A stretch of DNA of 41,173 nucleotides from Geosiphon pyriformis (Eukaryota > Glomeromycota > Glomeromycetes > Archaeosporales > Geosiphonaceae): the NCBI GenBank assembly GCA_016748015.1, contig JAAOMT010000120.1:25881-67053 (forward strand). The letters are read 5' to 3'. Every line of letters starts with the position of its first letter. Within the stretch, counting starts at the first letter, position 1. A model generated the notes under the pieces. That model had not been told where the DNA came from and made no database searches. It saw only the letters and a list, made by a program, of their open reading frames with translations. Below are positions 1 to 11,371 of this stretch, in pieces. The translations under genes were made by a program, and so were the position numbers.

Positions 1-44
1 TTTTTTATTATTTTCTTTATTTTTTAACGTTTTAACTTTTAAAC

Positions 45-1140
45 GAGTACAATACCCAGTGAAACCCACCTTGATAAAGTTACATAGGAACGAAGAAAGA
101 GAGAGATATAGAGGAAGGATTGGAAGGAATAACGATGGACTTTGTTGTAAATAAGTCATCTATTAAAAAAACAAGTATATATGAGTATTGTCACATGATC
201 AAGTTTGTATTCGCGATTATTTAAGAAGAAAAATGTGTACGCGACAAGTCTAAAATAATTATAGAGGTGATCTACAATTATCTTGAAAAATCGCCCCAAA
301 TTCCTTTCGAAAAAATCTTTTTTTTTAATTTTTAATTTTCTTTATTTTTAATTTTTTAATTTTTTTTATTTTTTAATTTTTTTTATTTTTTTTATTTTTT
401 TATTTTTTAACGTTTTAACTTTTAAACAAGTACAATACCCAATGAAACCCACCTTGAAAAAGTTACATAGGAACGAAGAGAGAGAGAGATATAGAGGAAG
501 GATCGGAAGGAAGAACGATGGACTTTGTTGTAAATAAGTCATCTATTAAAAAAAACAAGTATATATGAGTATTGTCACATGATCAAGTTTGTATTCGCGA
601 TTATTTAAGAAGAAAAATGTGTACGCGACAAGTCCAAAATAATTATAGAGGTAATCTACAATTATCTTAAAAAATTGCCACAAATTCCTTTCGAAAAAAT
701 CTTTTTTTTTAATTTTTAATTTTCTTTATTTTTTATTTTTTAACGTTTTTACTTTTAAACAAGTACAATACCCAGTGAAACCCACCTTGATAAAGTTACA
801 TAGGAACGAAGAGAGAGAAAGAGAGATAGAGGAAGGATTGGAAGGAAGAACGATGGACTTTGTTGTAAATAAGTCATCTATTAAAAAAAACAAGTATATA
901 TGAGTATTGTCACATGATCAAGTTTGTATTCGCGATTATTTAAGAAGAAAAATGTGCACGCGACAAGTCCAAAATAATTATAGAGGTAATCTACAATTAT
1001 CTTAAAAAATCGCCACAAATTCCTTCCGAAAAAATCTTTTTTTTTATCTTTATTTTTTTTATTTTTTATTTTTTTAACGGTTTAAATTTTAAACAAGTAC
1101 AATACCCAATGAAACCCACCTTGAAAAAGTTACACAGGAA
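45..1140 (+). repeat. Tandem repeat, ~333-383-bp units
   Basis: The motif AGTACAATACCCA recurs near 46, 429, 762 and 1096, giving spacings of about 383, 333 and 334 bp. Each unit continues with a GAAACCCACCTT block, a GA-rich tract, a conserved AAGTATATATGAGTATTGTC block and an AT-rich T-run. The first spacing is longer because its T-rich tail is expanded. Units are very similar to each other. Two further units lie in the opposite arm (about 5240-5812) in reverse orientation. Confidence 0.9.
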
Positions 1141-1425
1141 CGAATAGAGAGAAAAGGATAGGAAGAAAGGAGGACAGAAAAAAAGAAAAAAAGAGAGAAA
1201 GGGAGAAAGGGGGGATGAAAAAAAGGAATGGAAGTGATAAAGAAAGGAAGAGAAGGAAAGGAAGCAATAAAGAGAAGGAAAGGAAGCAATAAAGAAAAGG
1301 AAGGAAGCGATAAAGGAAAGGAAGGGAAGTGATAAAAAAAGGAAGAGAAGCGAAATGATTAAGAAATGAAGAAAGGCGATAAAGGGAAGAAATGGAAGCG
1401 ATAATGGAAGGAAGGGCTTTTTTTA
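1141..1425 (+). repeat. Purine-rich satellite (GGAAG / AAGCGATAAAG)
   Basis: About 285 bp of almost pure purine on the plus strand, built from irregular repeats of GGAAGGAAGCGATAAAG-like words. Open frames here, on the complement, give only F/L/P/S low-complexity peptides and are not genes. The pyrimidine mirror copy is at about 4870-5225. Confidence 0.9.
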
Positions 1426-2045
1426 TATTTAAATTTTTTTAAATTATTAGGTTATTCGTTATAAACATAGCCCTCCCTTCGAAATGGTGTAATTTTAGAA
1501 CAGAAGCTCATCTTAACCAAAAAAGGATTTATAATATCGTGTTGTTTTGATTAAAATCTTTTTTGACTGATTACAGGATTTTTTATTATTATTATTAATC
1601 ACTAATTTTTTTTAAGAGCAAAGATAAAGTGGAAGATAAAAAATATTTATCAAGATCTATCTCACACTAGTGGTGCCAAGTTCACAAAACTACATGGGCG
1701 TAAAGCACAAACTCGGAGCCCTTAAAATTTTCCTGGGTGAGGAATTTTTTTTGTCATCCCCCTGCCATATCCCTGTTATCCTCATTATTGTTCTGAAACG
1801 TAATTACAGAACTCATATGTCAATGTTTGTAAGTAAGGGGATACTATAGGCAGTGTTTCTAAAGGTGCGCTGTGCTATGGTTCTTTTTTTTCTTCGAAAC
1901 GAAATAGAAGCTGATAATATCTGAAAATTCTGGCAATTTCTATTGTATGGTAAAGGGGACTGCGTTTTAAGAATAATTTCGATCAAATCTTTTTAAAAAG
2001 AGAATACGACATAATTTACCGAAATCATTTAGTTTATTTGTAAAA

Positions 2046-4234
2046 ATAGATAGAAAAATGTTTCGTGGCCATTACTTTAAAGTCTTTACTAAATGGCGCA
2101 AAAGTGGGAATTCTCTCAAGAACTGGAAAAGAAATTTTTGAAAAAAAAATTTATAACTCGTAATCTTGTTTCCATCGTTGAATGACTTTGAAAATCTTAT
2201 TATGCCTTTTTTTCATTACATATTCTATTATAATCAATTTAAATTTATTCATTTCATTATCATGCAAATTTCAACCATTTTGCGAAACCAAAACAAGTGA
2301 ATAAATAAATTTGTTTGATCCTAAAAAACACGTCAAATTCTTGAAAAAAACATAAGTCTAAATGATTTTTAAACTTTCTAATTAATACAGTAAATTTCCC
2401 AATATAAAACTGATTGTTATAATTAAAACTGTTGAGAATTATTATTAATTAAATTTTATTAGTTTGTGTAAAGCATCAAATGTTAAGAAATTGAAAAAAA
2501 ACATAAAAATTTGGCTGATTTTATGAGTTGGTTTTGGTTAAAAAATAAAAACTTGTACAATGAAAAAACAAAATATTTGGACTGATTTTGGCTTTATAAA
2601 TAATTATGTAGTATACAATAAATTATATTCAAGTAAATTTTGACAAATACTTTATAATTTTTGTTTCGTAATATTAAAAAAAATGAAAATGCTTTGAATT
2701 ATAAAGTAATTAATAAATTTATACAGTCTAAGTTTGTACAATAATATTCTTGATCTTAGTAGGTAAGATTTCTTAATATTAATACCATAGTTACTAACAA
2801 TAAAAAACAGTGCTATATATTAATGCCAAAAAATTGAGATTGCTAAACTTCTAAATACTTGGAAATTATGCTTTCAACTGAAAATTTATGCAGTTTTTTG
2901 TAAATAAATTGAAGCAAAAAATAAATTTGGCTATTTTGTTGCTTATTGTAGAATACAAAACACAAATTAGCTTTATATTAAGACAGATTAAAATAATACA
3001 TTAATAAATAGCAAAGTAAATGGTTATTATATAATAATAACAGAAATAACAAGGAAAATTTTAACAAAGAAAAATTTAAATACATAAAAAATTTGATTAA
3101 AATATCATAAATTTCAAATTACAATTATTATTTTTTATGAAAAATCTGAAAATAGAAGAATAAATATAATTATTTATAAAAATAATATAACTATTATAAT
3201 TTTATGTTTTATATAACATATTTTAAATTTAATAACAGTTATTAATTCTTTTAAATGTTTGGATCCAAAAAAAAGTATTTAATAGAAATAAGAAAATGTA
3301 AATTGATTTTTTAATGTCAAATAAATATATTTTACAGATTCAAAAGATTGTGCTTATATAAATATCAAAAAAACAAATAAAACAAGTTAATAACTAAGTC
3401 AATAATTTGGTTAATAATGAAGGTTATTAATTGGGTCAATAATTTGTTAAAATCGGTAAGAAAATAAGATATAATATTAAAATATTTGATTAATAACAAG
3501 TTTAATTTGTTAAAAATGTTTTTATTACTGTTATTTATTATTTAAAAAATTAATCGACTTAAATTTTTAATTAAAAAAAAGTTTATTAATATATTAAAAT
3601 ACATTAATAGTTTAAATATAGTAAACAATTTTTTTTTAATAAAACTATAAAATTTCAAATAAATCAATATTTAGCAATTTACTAATAATTTTAGTCAAAT
3701 TTTATTAATTATAATTGACTAAAATAAGTAATCTGTTATTTAAATATGGTCTTTTTTAAGAATTTATTTACTATATTTAATTATATGCCAGTTTCAAAGC
3801 TGTTAAAAAACTGTTTAACAGAATTATTTGTCTATTTTAAAATTTAAATATTGTATATACAAACTAGTTTTAAACAAAAAAATTTTGATTATGTTTAAAA
3901 ATATATAAGAAATAAAAAAAATTGTAATCTAAAAGTTTTGTGCATTTTTGGCTTAAAATTTGCCTTAAATACTTGAAAAATATATATTTACCAAAACAGA
4001 TCCTGCTTGTTTTGGTTAATATGAGTTTTCAACATGAAATTTTTATCGAATTAAACTGAAACTCTTTACTATTGGCTCTAATTTAAAATAATAGGTTGTG
4101 TAAAGTTATGGCTTTTTTTAAAAACATCAACAAGGATCATAACATTATATTTAAGCATAATATAAATTTTATTTTACTTAAGTTTGAGACAATTATAATT
4201 GCTCTCTTAAGTATACTTGAAATATTTTGGCGAC
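2046..4234. other. AT-rich core of the foldback structure, no gene seen
   Basis: About 2.2 kb of extremely AT-rich sequence with stops in all frames. A 61-codon frame at 4096-4281 is K/N/F/I-rich, crosses into the right arm and has no recognisable domain, so it is not called. No transposase or tRNA was recognised. Confidence 0.7.
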
Positions 4235-5812
4235 AAAAAAACCAAATTAATTTGGTATATTATGTCGTATTCTTTTTTTAAAAAAGCTTGATCGAAATTA
4301 TTCTTAAAACGCAGTCCTCTTTACCATACAATAGAAATTGCCAGAATTTTCAGATATTATCAGTTTATATTTCGTTTCGAGGAAAAAAAGAACCATAACA
4401 CAGCCCACCTTTAGAAACACTGCCTATAGTATCCCCTTACTATAATACCCTCCATACTTACAAACATTGACACATGAGTTCTGTAATTAAGTTTCAGAAC
4501 AATAATGATGATGACAGGGATATGGCAGGGGGATGACATAAAAAATTCCTCGCCCAGGAAAATTTTAAGGGCTCCGAGTTTGTGCTTTACGCCCATGTAG
4601 TTTTATGAGCTTAGCACCACTAGGATGAGATAGATCTTGATAAATATTTTTTATCTTCCACTTTATATTTGCTCTTAAAAAAAATTAGTGATTAATAATA
4701 ATAATAAAAGATCCTATAATCAGTCAAAAAAGATTTTAATCAAAACAACACGATATTATAAATTCTTTTTTGGTTAAGATGAGCTGCTGTTCTAAAATAA
4801 CATCATTTCGAAGGAAGGGCTATGTTTATAATGAATAACCTAATAAATTTAAAAAATATTTATATAAAAAAAGCCCTTTCTTCCATTATCGCCTCCATTC
4901 CTTCCCTTTATTACCTCTCATCATTTCTTAATCACTTCGCTTCTCTTCCTTCTTTTATCACTTCCCTTCCTTTCCTTTATCGCTTCCTTTCCTTTCCTTT
5001 ATCGCTTTCTTTTCTTTTCTTTATTGCTTCCCTTCTTTTATTGCTTCCCTTCTTTTTTTTATTGCTTTCCTTACTTTATTGTTTCCTTTCCTTTATCGCT
5101 TCCCTTCTTTTTCTTCCTTTCTTTATCGCTTCCATTACATTTTTTCATCCCCCCTTTCTCCCTTTCTCTTTACTTTTCTTTTTTTCAGTCCTCCTCTCTT
5201 CCTGTCCTTTTTTCTCTATTTGTTCCTGTGTTATTTTTTCAAGGTGGGTTTCGCTGGGTATTGTACTTGTTTAAAAGTTAAAACGTTAAAAAATAAAATA
5301 AATAAAAAATAAAATAAAAATAAAAATAAAAAAAAGATTTTTTCGGAAGGAATTTGTGGTGATTTTTTAAGATAATTGTAGATCACCTCTATAATTATTT
5401 TGGACTTGTCGCGTGCACAATTTTCTTCTTAAATAATCGTGAATACAAACTTGATCATGTGACAATACTCATATATACTTGTTTATTTTTAATAGATGAC
5501 TTGCTTACAACAAAAGTCCTTCGTTCTTCCTTCCAATCCTTATTCTCTATCTCTCCTCGTTCCTGTGTAATTTTTTTAAGGTGGGGTTTGCTGGGTATTG
5601 TACTTGATTAAAAGTTAAACGTTAAAAAATAAAAAAATTATTTTTTCGGAAGGAATTTGTGGCGATTTTTTAAGATAATTGTAGATTACCTCTATAGACT
5701 TGTCACGCGCACATTTTTCTTCTTAAATAATCACAAATTCAAACTTGATCATGTGACAATACTCATATATACTTGTTTTTTTATAGATGACTTATTTACA
5801 TCAAAAGTCCTT
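4235..5812 (-). repeat. Right arm of the large inverted repeat
   Basis: Reverse-complement partner of the left arm, in the order single-copy part (4255-4865), pyrimidine satellite (4870-5225) and two ~338-bp tandem units (starting near 5236 and 5575). Homology to the left units ends close to 5812, just after CAAAAGTCC. The right arm has fewer tandem units than the left, so copy number differs between arms. Reading frames of up to 150 codons at 4822-5312 come from the pyrimidine satellite and are artefacts of low complexity. Confidence 0.85.
4870..5225 (-). repeat. Pyrimidine-rich satellite (CTTCCTTTATCGC)
   Basis: Mirror copy of the purine-rich tract of the left arm: irregular repeats of TTCCTTTATCGCTTCC-like words. 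It lies between the single-copy part and the tandem units, in the same relative order as in the left arm. Confidence 0.9.
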
Positions 5813-5959
5813 GAAAGCTATAAAGAACCATATAATAAAACTTGTAATTTAACAATAACTAATAAACAAGCTCTAAATAAATTTTTATTTTATTAATAAA
5901 TAAAATTTTTAAATTCAATTCATTTTATAAAACTATATGTCGTTTGTATATTATAATTT

Positions 5960-6661
5960 TAAATTACCATTGTGGTTGTGTTGAAAGCTAGCCAGTTTAC
6001 AAAACCTAAAGCTGTGAAACAGTTTTATATGTTGATCTTTAATGGGTGTTTCATAGGCCGGAATAATTTTCATTGTTCAGGAAACTGTCAAATTCTTAAA
6101 TGAAATGTGCTTTTGTCTGAAAATACAACTCGATTCCAGTCAAATTTTTATGATTCTTAGTCCACTGCAAGCACTTTTTTGTTTGTTTGTCAGTAAGTAA
6201 AGGTTTGGCTATATTTAGCTTCATCTTTACATAAACGTCATTGAGTATGGTCTACACTAATTTTAAACTTTCTTTTTTCATTTCCCGTTGCATATCAGTG
6301 GCAATTAGATGAATTTTTTTTTACAAGTTGTACAATTTTTCAGGACCGTGATTCAATATCGACCGGCTTCTGGTTGATCACGTAGGTCTTTTGTTCCCTC
6401 CACCTTTTAACCCAATGAAGTGCTGTAGACTTACTACAATAAATTTTCTTTGCTGTGGCTACAAGTCCAAGTTTTGGGGTCTTTGGAATGTTGTTTAAAA
6501 AAATGATTTCATATCTCTTGTGTATTTGAAGAGAAATTTTTGCGTTATACCACTTGATTATTTTAAAATACCTGAATGATCAGCAAATATGTTATTTTTT
6601 ATTCTGGAAAATCTAGCTCTACAAAGAGTTATTGAGTCATATACTTTTGTGACGCGCTGTA
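5960..6661 (-). mobile_element. Truncated, decayed Tc1/mariner-like element
   Basis: Read on the minus strand, an outer end starting TACAGCGCGTCACAAAAGTA (near 6661, next to a TA) is followed by a helix-turn-helix-like reading ending in TALHWVKRWREQK, then by VVFSDKSTFH, which matches the first catalytic-Asp motif of Tc1 transposases. Next comes a reading like the family's conserved WGC[FI]SAKG segment but with a stop and changes (NCFTALGF). Several stops and frame changes interrupt it. Everything after about 5960, including the second Asp and the third catalytic residue and the other terminal repeat, is missing. It is a dead 5' fragment, different from the Tc1 copies at 24979 and 39347. Confidence 0.75.
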
Positions 6662-9649
6662 TTGAGGTTTGAGTTTAAAATATGCTGCCAATCTTGCGAC
6701 CTGACATCAAGGTATTATCAAAAAAAAGTTATTCATGCATTTGACCATATATAAAGAGGGAAGAAATTTTATCATTATAAAAATTTTCAACGCCCACTTT
6801 AGAGACTTTAAAAATAGAACCAGCATTAAATTGCTTAGCAAGATTAAAAAAATTTAACATAATTAACTTTATAATTTATTCAAAAATGTTATTTAGCACA
6901 TAGTTAAGAAATTTATATTGGGCTGTTTATAGCTCGGTCATGGAATCTGAATATTTTTTTTCTAGTTAATAAACTTATTATATTGTTGATTTTTACTTTT
7001 ATTTCTTTAAACTGCAGAATGTGTTTATAATTAATAAAATAATCTGAATCTACTTTTTTAAAAATGTTTTAGTATGCTATATATGTTTTGGTCTTTATTG
7101 AATACAAAATTATTGATAGTTTTATTTATTCCAGCTATTATGTAAACTTGAAATTTCAATATTTTTTTATCTTGACACAGATCTTTTATACTTAAATATT
7201 TTTTTCTAAAAATAACTATATTTATGTTCAATGTATGCTATTTAATAAAACTTTAAAATTTTGTTTCCAGCTTTTGAGCGTTTTTTTAAAAAATTCAATT
7301 ACCAATTTATTTAATTTATAATACTTGATAGATTTTTTGTCATAATGTTATTGTAATATCTGTATTAGTTTTATGTTGAATTTACTCTAGCAGCTTTTAA
7401 AACAGCATTTTACTAACAGTTTAAGTTTTTAATACTAATTGTATCAAATTTTTATCTGGTTTTGTAGATTGTTTAGCATATTTTGGTTTAATAAATATTT
7501 AAAATTGGTTAATTTAACGTTTTCTCAATTTTTTCAAATTGTTTTATCTTTAAAATAGTTTTGTTTACTGCATTTTGCATTTTCGTGTTAATAAACTGAA
7601 TAATTCTTATTTAAATCTTGACCCAAAATAATATAAATAAATTTATTTGTTGCTTTAGCAATTAAAATATTTATGTTATTAAATGTATTAATTTTGTCTT
7701 TTGAAAATACATTGGCATAATCAACAGACCTATTTTCCTTTAAAAAAACTTAGCTTTTAAATATTTTTTTCTGTTTTTTGATTTTGAAAAAAATAGTTTG
7801 TAATTTGATTGTTAACCAAACTAATTATTTTTGCCTCTGCATTCTTTTTTGTTTTTTTAGTGCAAAAAATTTTAGGTTTTTTAATCTATAATTTTATTCT
7901 AAATATTAATTTGGTTTTAAAAAATTATTTATTGTATGTTTATTATTATTGTGCCATTCTAAAATGTTTTTTGTTTAACCAAATTTTTTCATAAAAATGA
8001 GGTTGCTTTAATTAACTCAAAAAACATGTTAGAGTAGTACAGAGTTTTTTGGTATCGTGTAACAATTTTCTAATTGATAAAAATGATAATGGTACTAAAA
8101 GTTACTGTAATTGAATAATGCTTCTGTTGAAATTTTGCAGTGCTTCTTAATGGTTAACAATGTTTTTCCTTTGAGAAAATTTATAATTTTTTATTTAAAA
8201 TACTTTTGTGTATTTTTTTTCTAATATAATTTATTGTTAATGTTTTATAATTGCTCTAAGTAAAATACTTCGCATTAAGTCCTAAAATAAAATGAAAAAT
8301 AAAATATAAATAATCTTAATTAGAAATTATTTGTTTAAAATTATTAAATCTAAATTTTAAAATCAATTGTAAATTGACTTAAAAATCTAGAAAAATATTA
8401 GAATTTCAATAATATTTTCATTAAAACATATTTTTAAAAATAATAGTAATTTTTCAATAATACTTTGAGTTTTATAAATATAAATTTTATTTTGAAGGTA
8501 AAAAGTATTATTGTAAAATATTTTATTACAAGATAATATTTTTCAAAGCTAAGAGCTATTTTCTATATATAATTTGTAATTATACAAAATATAGTTTTTC
8601 TTAACTTCAATAAAAACTATTTTTTGGTAATAAATTCTAGCATAATATTTGTAAAAATTGAATTATTTTGGTAATTTCAGTTAAAAATTTTTTAATAATT
8701 ACTTTCTAATTTAAATATGTGTGCACTAATTTTTAATAAATATTTGTGATTAAACTATTTTTTAAACCAATTTAGTTATAGTTATATTGCTTAATTCAAA
8801 TTTAAATAAATTGCTTGATTTTTAAGAAAGCAAAGCTTTTATTTTTAAACTGTATTATGTTTTGGTCTTATTATTTTAAATAATTGTAATTTTACCAATT
8901 TTATTATTAAAAACACTATTTTTAAAAGATATTAAACCAAATATAATGTTATCAGAAGTTTTACAACTTTTATTGAGCTTAATTTTACTCTTACTAGCAT
9001 TTATAATATTTTTAGAATTGATTATTTGGCCTTTTGTGGTCGTTTTTAAACCACTTTCACTACCAAAAAAAAATTCTGGAATAAAAAATTTTAATTTCTT
9101 TGGATTGACACTATATAGTAAAAAGATAAATAAATGTGAATAAAAATAAAGAATTTTGCTATTTATGTGAATGACTTCATTGATTTAAATAATCAAAGAA
9201 TCAACAAAAAAAGAAATATTTTATTTGATTGAAATTATTTAATATATTTATAGTGAATAGTTAAAATAAATAAATAAATAAGCAAAAATTAACAATTTAT
9301 TAGTTGTCAATTTAATAATAATTTGATTATTTATGTCTAATTAATCAATTTTTAAAAAAATTAATGGCTTCATATCATAATTTAATTTTAAATTATTTTT
9401 ATAAACATTTTTATTTGTCAAAAACAATTTTTTAACTCGCACATTATTGATAAATAAAGCTCCTTTGTTTCGTAATGTATTGTGTTTTTTAAAGCAAGTA
9501 TTACGGTGCTTAGTGTCACTTTTTTACAATTATAAGATTTGAAATAAAACCAGAATAATCAGATGATACATTAACTTTGATAAATCTCGAAGTTAAATCA
9601 TTTCATCAGTTACTTTTTAAACATCACAAGATTAGACAATTGTGTGAAA
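6662..9649. other. AT-rich gene-free stretch
   Basis: Nearly 3 kb of AT-rich DNA with stops in all frames. Two short open frames at 7809-7994 and 8946-9143 encode only hydrophobic L/I/F/N/Y-rich peptides, as expected by chance at this composition. The second could be read as one membrane helix, but nothing supports expression. Confidence 0.6.
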
Positions 9650-9768
9650 TTCCCAATTTGGTATTTTACTCTCTTTCATAACCTATTTTTGGTTGGTATA
9701 ACCTTAACTGTACATATTTTACTTACACATGTAACCTCAAAAGCGTTCAGATGCTGTACATAATTTGT
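9650..9768 (+). repeat. Diverged dispersed repeat, copy 1
   Basis: About 120 bp resembling 13347-13466 in direct orientation. Both share CCTATTTTTGGTT in a similar longer context (TTACTCTCTTTCATAACC against TTATTCTCTTTGATAGCC). The two copies lie on either side of the kelch gene. Confidence 0.5.
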
Positions 9769-11371
9769 GAAAAAAATTTCCATTTCAACTGGAAAATAAA
9801 ATGGGGCAAAAAAATACTCAAATCTAAAAGATACTTGGGGATAATTTTTCATTAAATTGACCCTAAGAATTTCAAATGATGAAACAATCTTTTTATTCTA
9901 AAATAAAATTACTATCCTTGCTGTAAAGCTTCTCTCTTCAAATTTAGGAAAGTTTCCCGGCTTTAATTTTTCATTTGTCTGTACCATGTTAGACACTTTT
10001 TTAAACAGATTATTTTACATTTATCACGAGTAGTCGACATGGTCTTTTAAATTTTAACACGTTTACCCTAAGATTCCTTGATAGGTAGCATAGCAACACG
10101 CTGAAAAAGTAAATAGCCGGTAATTAGCATTGTATCCTATATCTCATATTAAACTTTTGTGGGTCCAATTGTTTGCTAATTTTTTAAGAAATTACTAATT
10201 GATATGAAGTTTAGAATGTATGGCAGAATATATTAAAAAAGTTTTTTTAATTAATTTGTTCTAAAATTTCAATCATTTTTCCCTCAACTTTATACTCGAA
10301 ATATATGGATGATTTTCATTCTAATTATTTGTGATAGCCCTTTATAGCTTTGTTTTCCCAAGATAATCAGCGTAAGAGGTCATTGACTGAGAACGATATG
10401 TTGTGATTCATTCATGGAAATTATAACTCCACTTTATTCAAATCATATATGTTAATATACGAAGAGAAAAAATTGAATTTATTAAAGTTTTTAATAAATA
10501 CAAGTTAAATTGAAAAAAGAAGCCAAATTTAATATTAATTCCACATTTCAATTTTTATTAAGACTATTTTATTTATTTAATCCAATAATTTTTTTCCTTC
10601 TAAAATTTGAAACCACATGAAAAATTTAGTTAAGAGAAAGCTTTCCCAACAAACAAATATACAAAAATATATAATATGTCGTATTAATGAAAGTGGCGTC
10701 TAGTAATTTAACGAATTTATCAGAATTCAATATTATAATTAGTCACTAGCTAAATTTGCTATGATTTAATTGAAATATTATCAATAATCATATATAATTC
10801 AACCAGAATATATAGTTTTTTGCGAATTTTCTTAGTATATTTCGATTGGATAAATTGCCATTGCCCTACAAATTAAAGATAGATTTTACCACAGTTTCAT
10901 TTCGAAAATTTATTGTTGACCTAATTCACCTTTAAACACTTTAAGCCTAGATCCAAGAATCGAGCAGCAATACTATATTAATAAGAAATTAATTCCTATT
11001 AATAAAAGTCTCGAGTAGCAAGTTCAAATGAAATAAAGCTTTAAAAAGTAGTTTTTTATAGAGAATCTTTTTCTATTTGATATATTAGATTAAACCTAAT
11101 GCTTAGAAAGGAGCCCCCAATGTCAAGCCTGTAATTTGTATTCTACTAAAATTAATTTATATATTAACGAAATTCAAGTTTTCTTGCATATTTCGAAATA
11201 AAACCTAGCCATACGCTTAATTACATGACTCTAATGTGTTCTATGGCTTATTATGTTTAGAGCACTAATTAGTATATCATCTATTTTCTTAAAATAATTT
11301 TTCTAATCTTTTAACTATCCTAACTTAAAATGCTAAAAATTCCATGAAATATAAACTATAAAATGGAAATA
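9769..11371. other. Intergenic, no gene seen
   Basis: Less AT-rich than the preceding 3 kb, but no open frame, RNA gene or transposon signature was recognised. It holds the 3' flank of the kelch gene, which is on the minus strand. Confidence 0.5.

Larger units (their letters stand above)
1..2045 (+). repeat. Left arm of a large inverted repeat (foldback-like element)
   Basis: This stretch is the reverse complement, with moderate divergence, of about 4235-5812. Matching landmarks include the segment around 1690-1760 against 4540-4610 (both contain GCCCATGTAG or its complement) and the block at 1960-2020 against 4255-4310. From outside inward the arm holds tandem ~335-bp units, a purine-rich satellite and a ~600-bp single-copy part. 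It reaches the window edge, so its outer end is unknown. No transposase is visible in the arm or core, so the family cannot be named; a foldback or long-TIR non-autonomous DNA element is the likely class (inference). The inner boundary is approximate because homology fades gradually between about 2020 and 2045. Confidence 0.85.

Noticed and set aside
1089-1289. 66-codon frame on the minus strand
   Set aside because: It is the same satellite in the opposite arm.
4411-4596. 61-codon minus frame in the right arm
   Set aside because: The matching segment of the left arm (1690-1890) does not keep the frame, so there is no sign of selection for coding.
4822-5312. Open frames of 77-150 codons on the plus strand
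   Set aside because: They are generated by the CTTCCTTTATCGC satellite and consist of F/L/P/S low complexity.
5657-5896. 79-codon plus frame
   Set aside because: It spans a tandem unit and the following AT-rich sequence, and the frame is not kept in the other units.
7809-9143. Two 61-65 codon hydrophobic frames
   Set aside because: Composition is what random AT-rich DNA gives, and no splice or promoter context was found.
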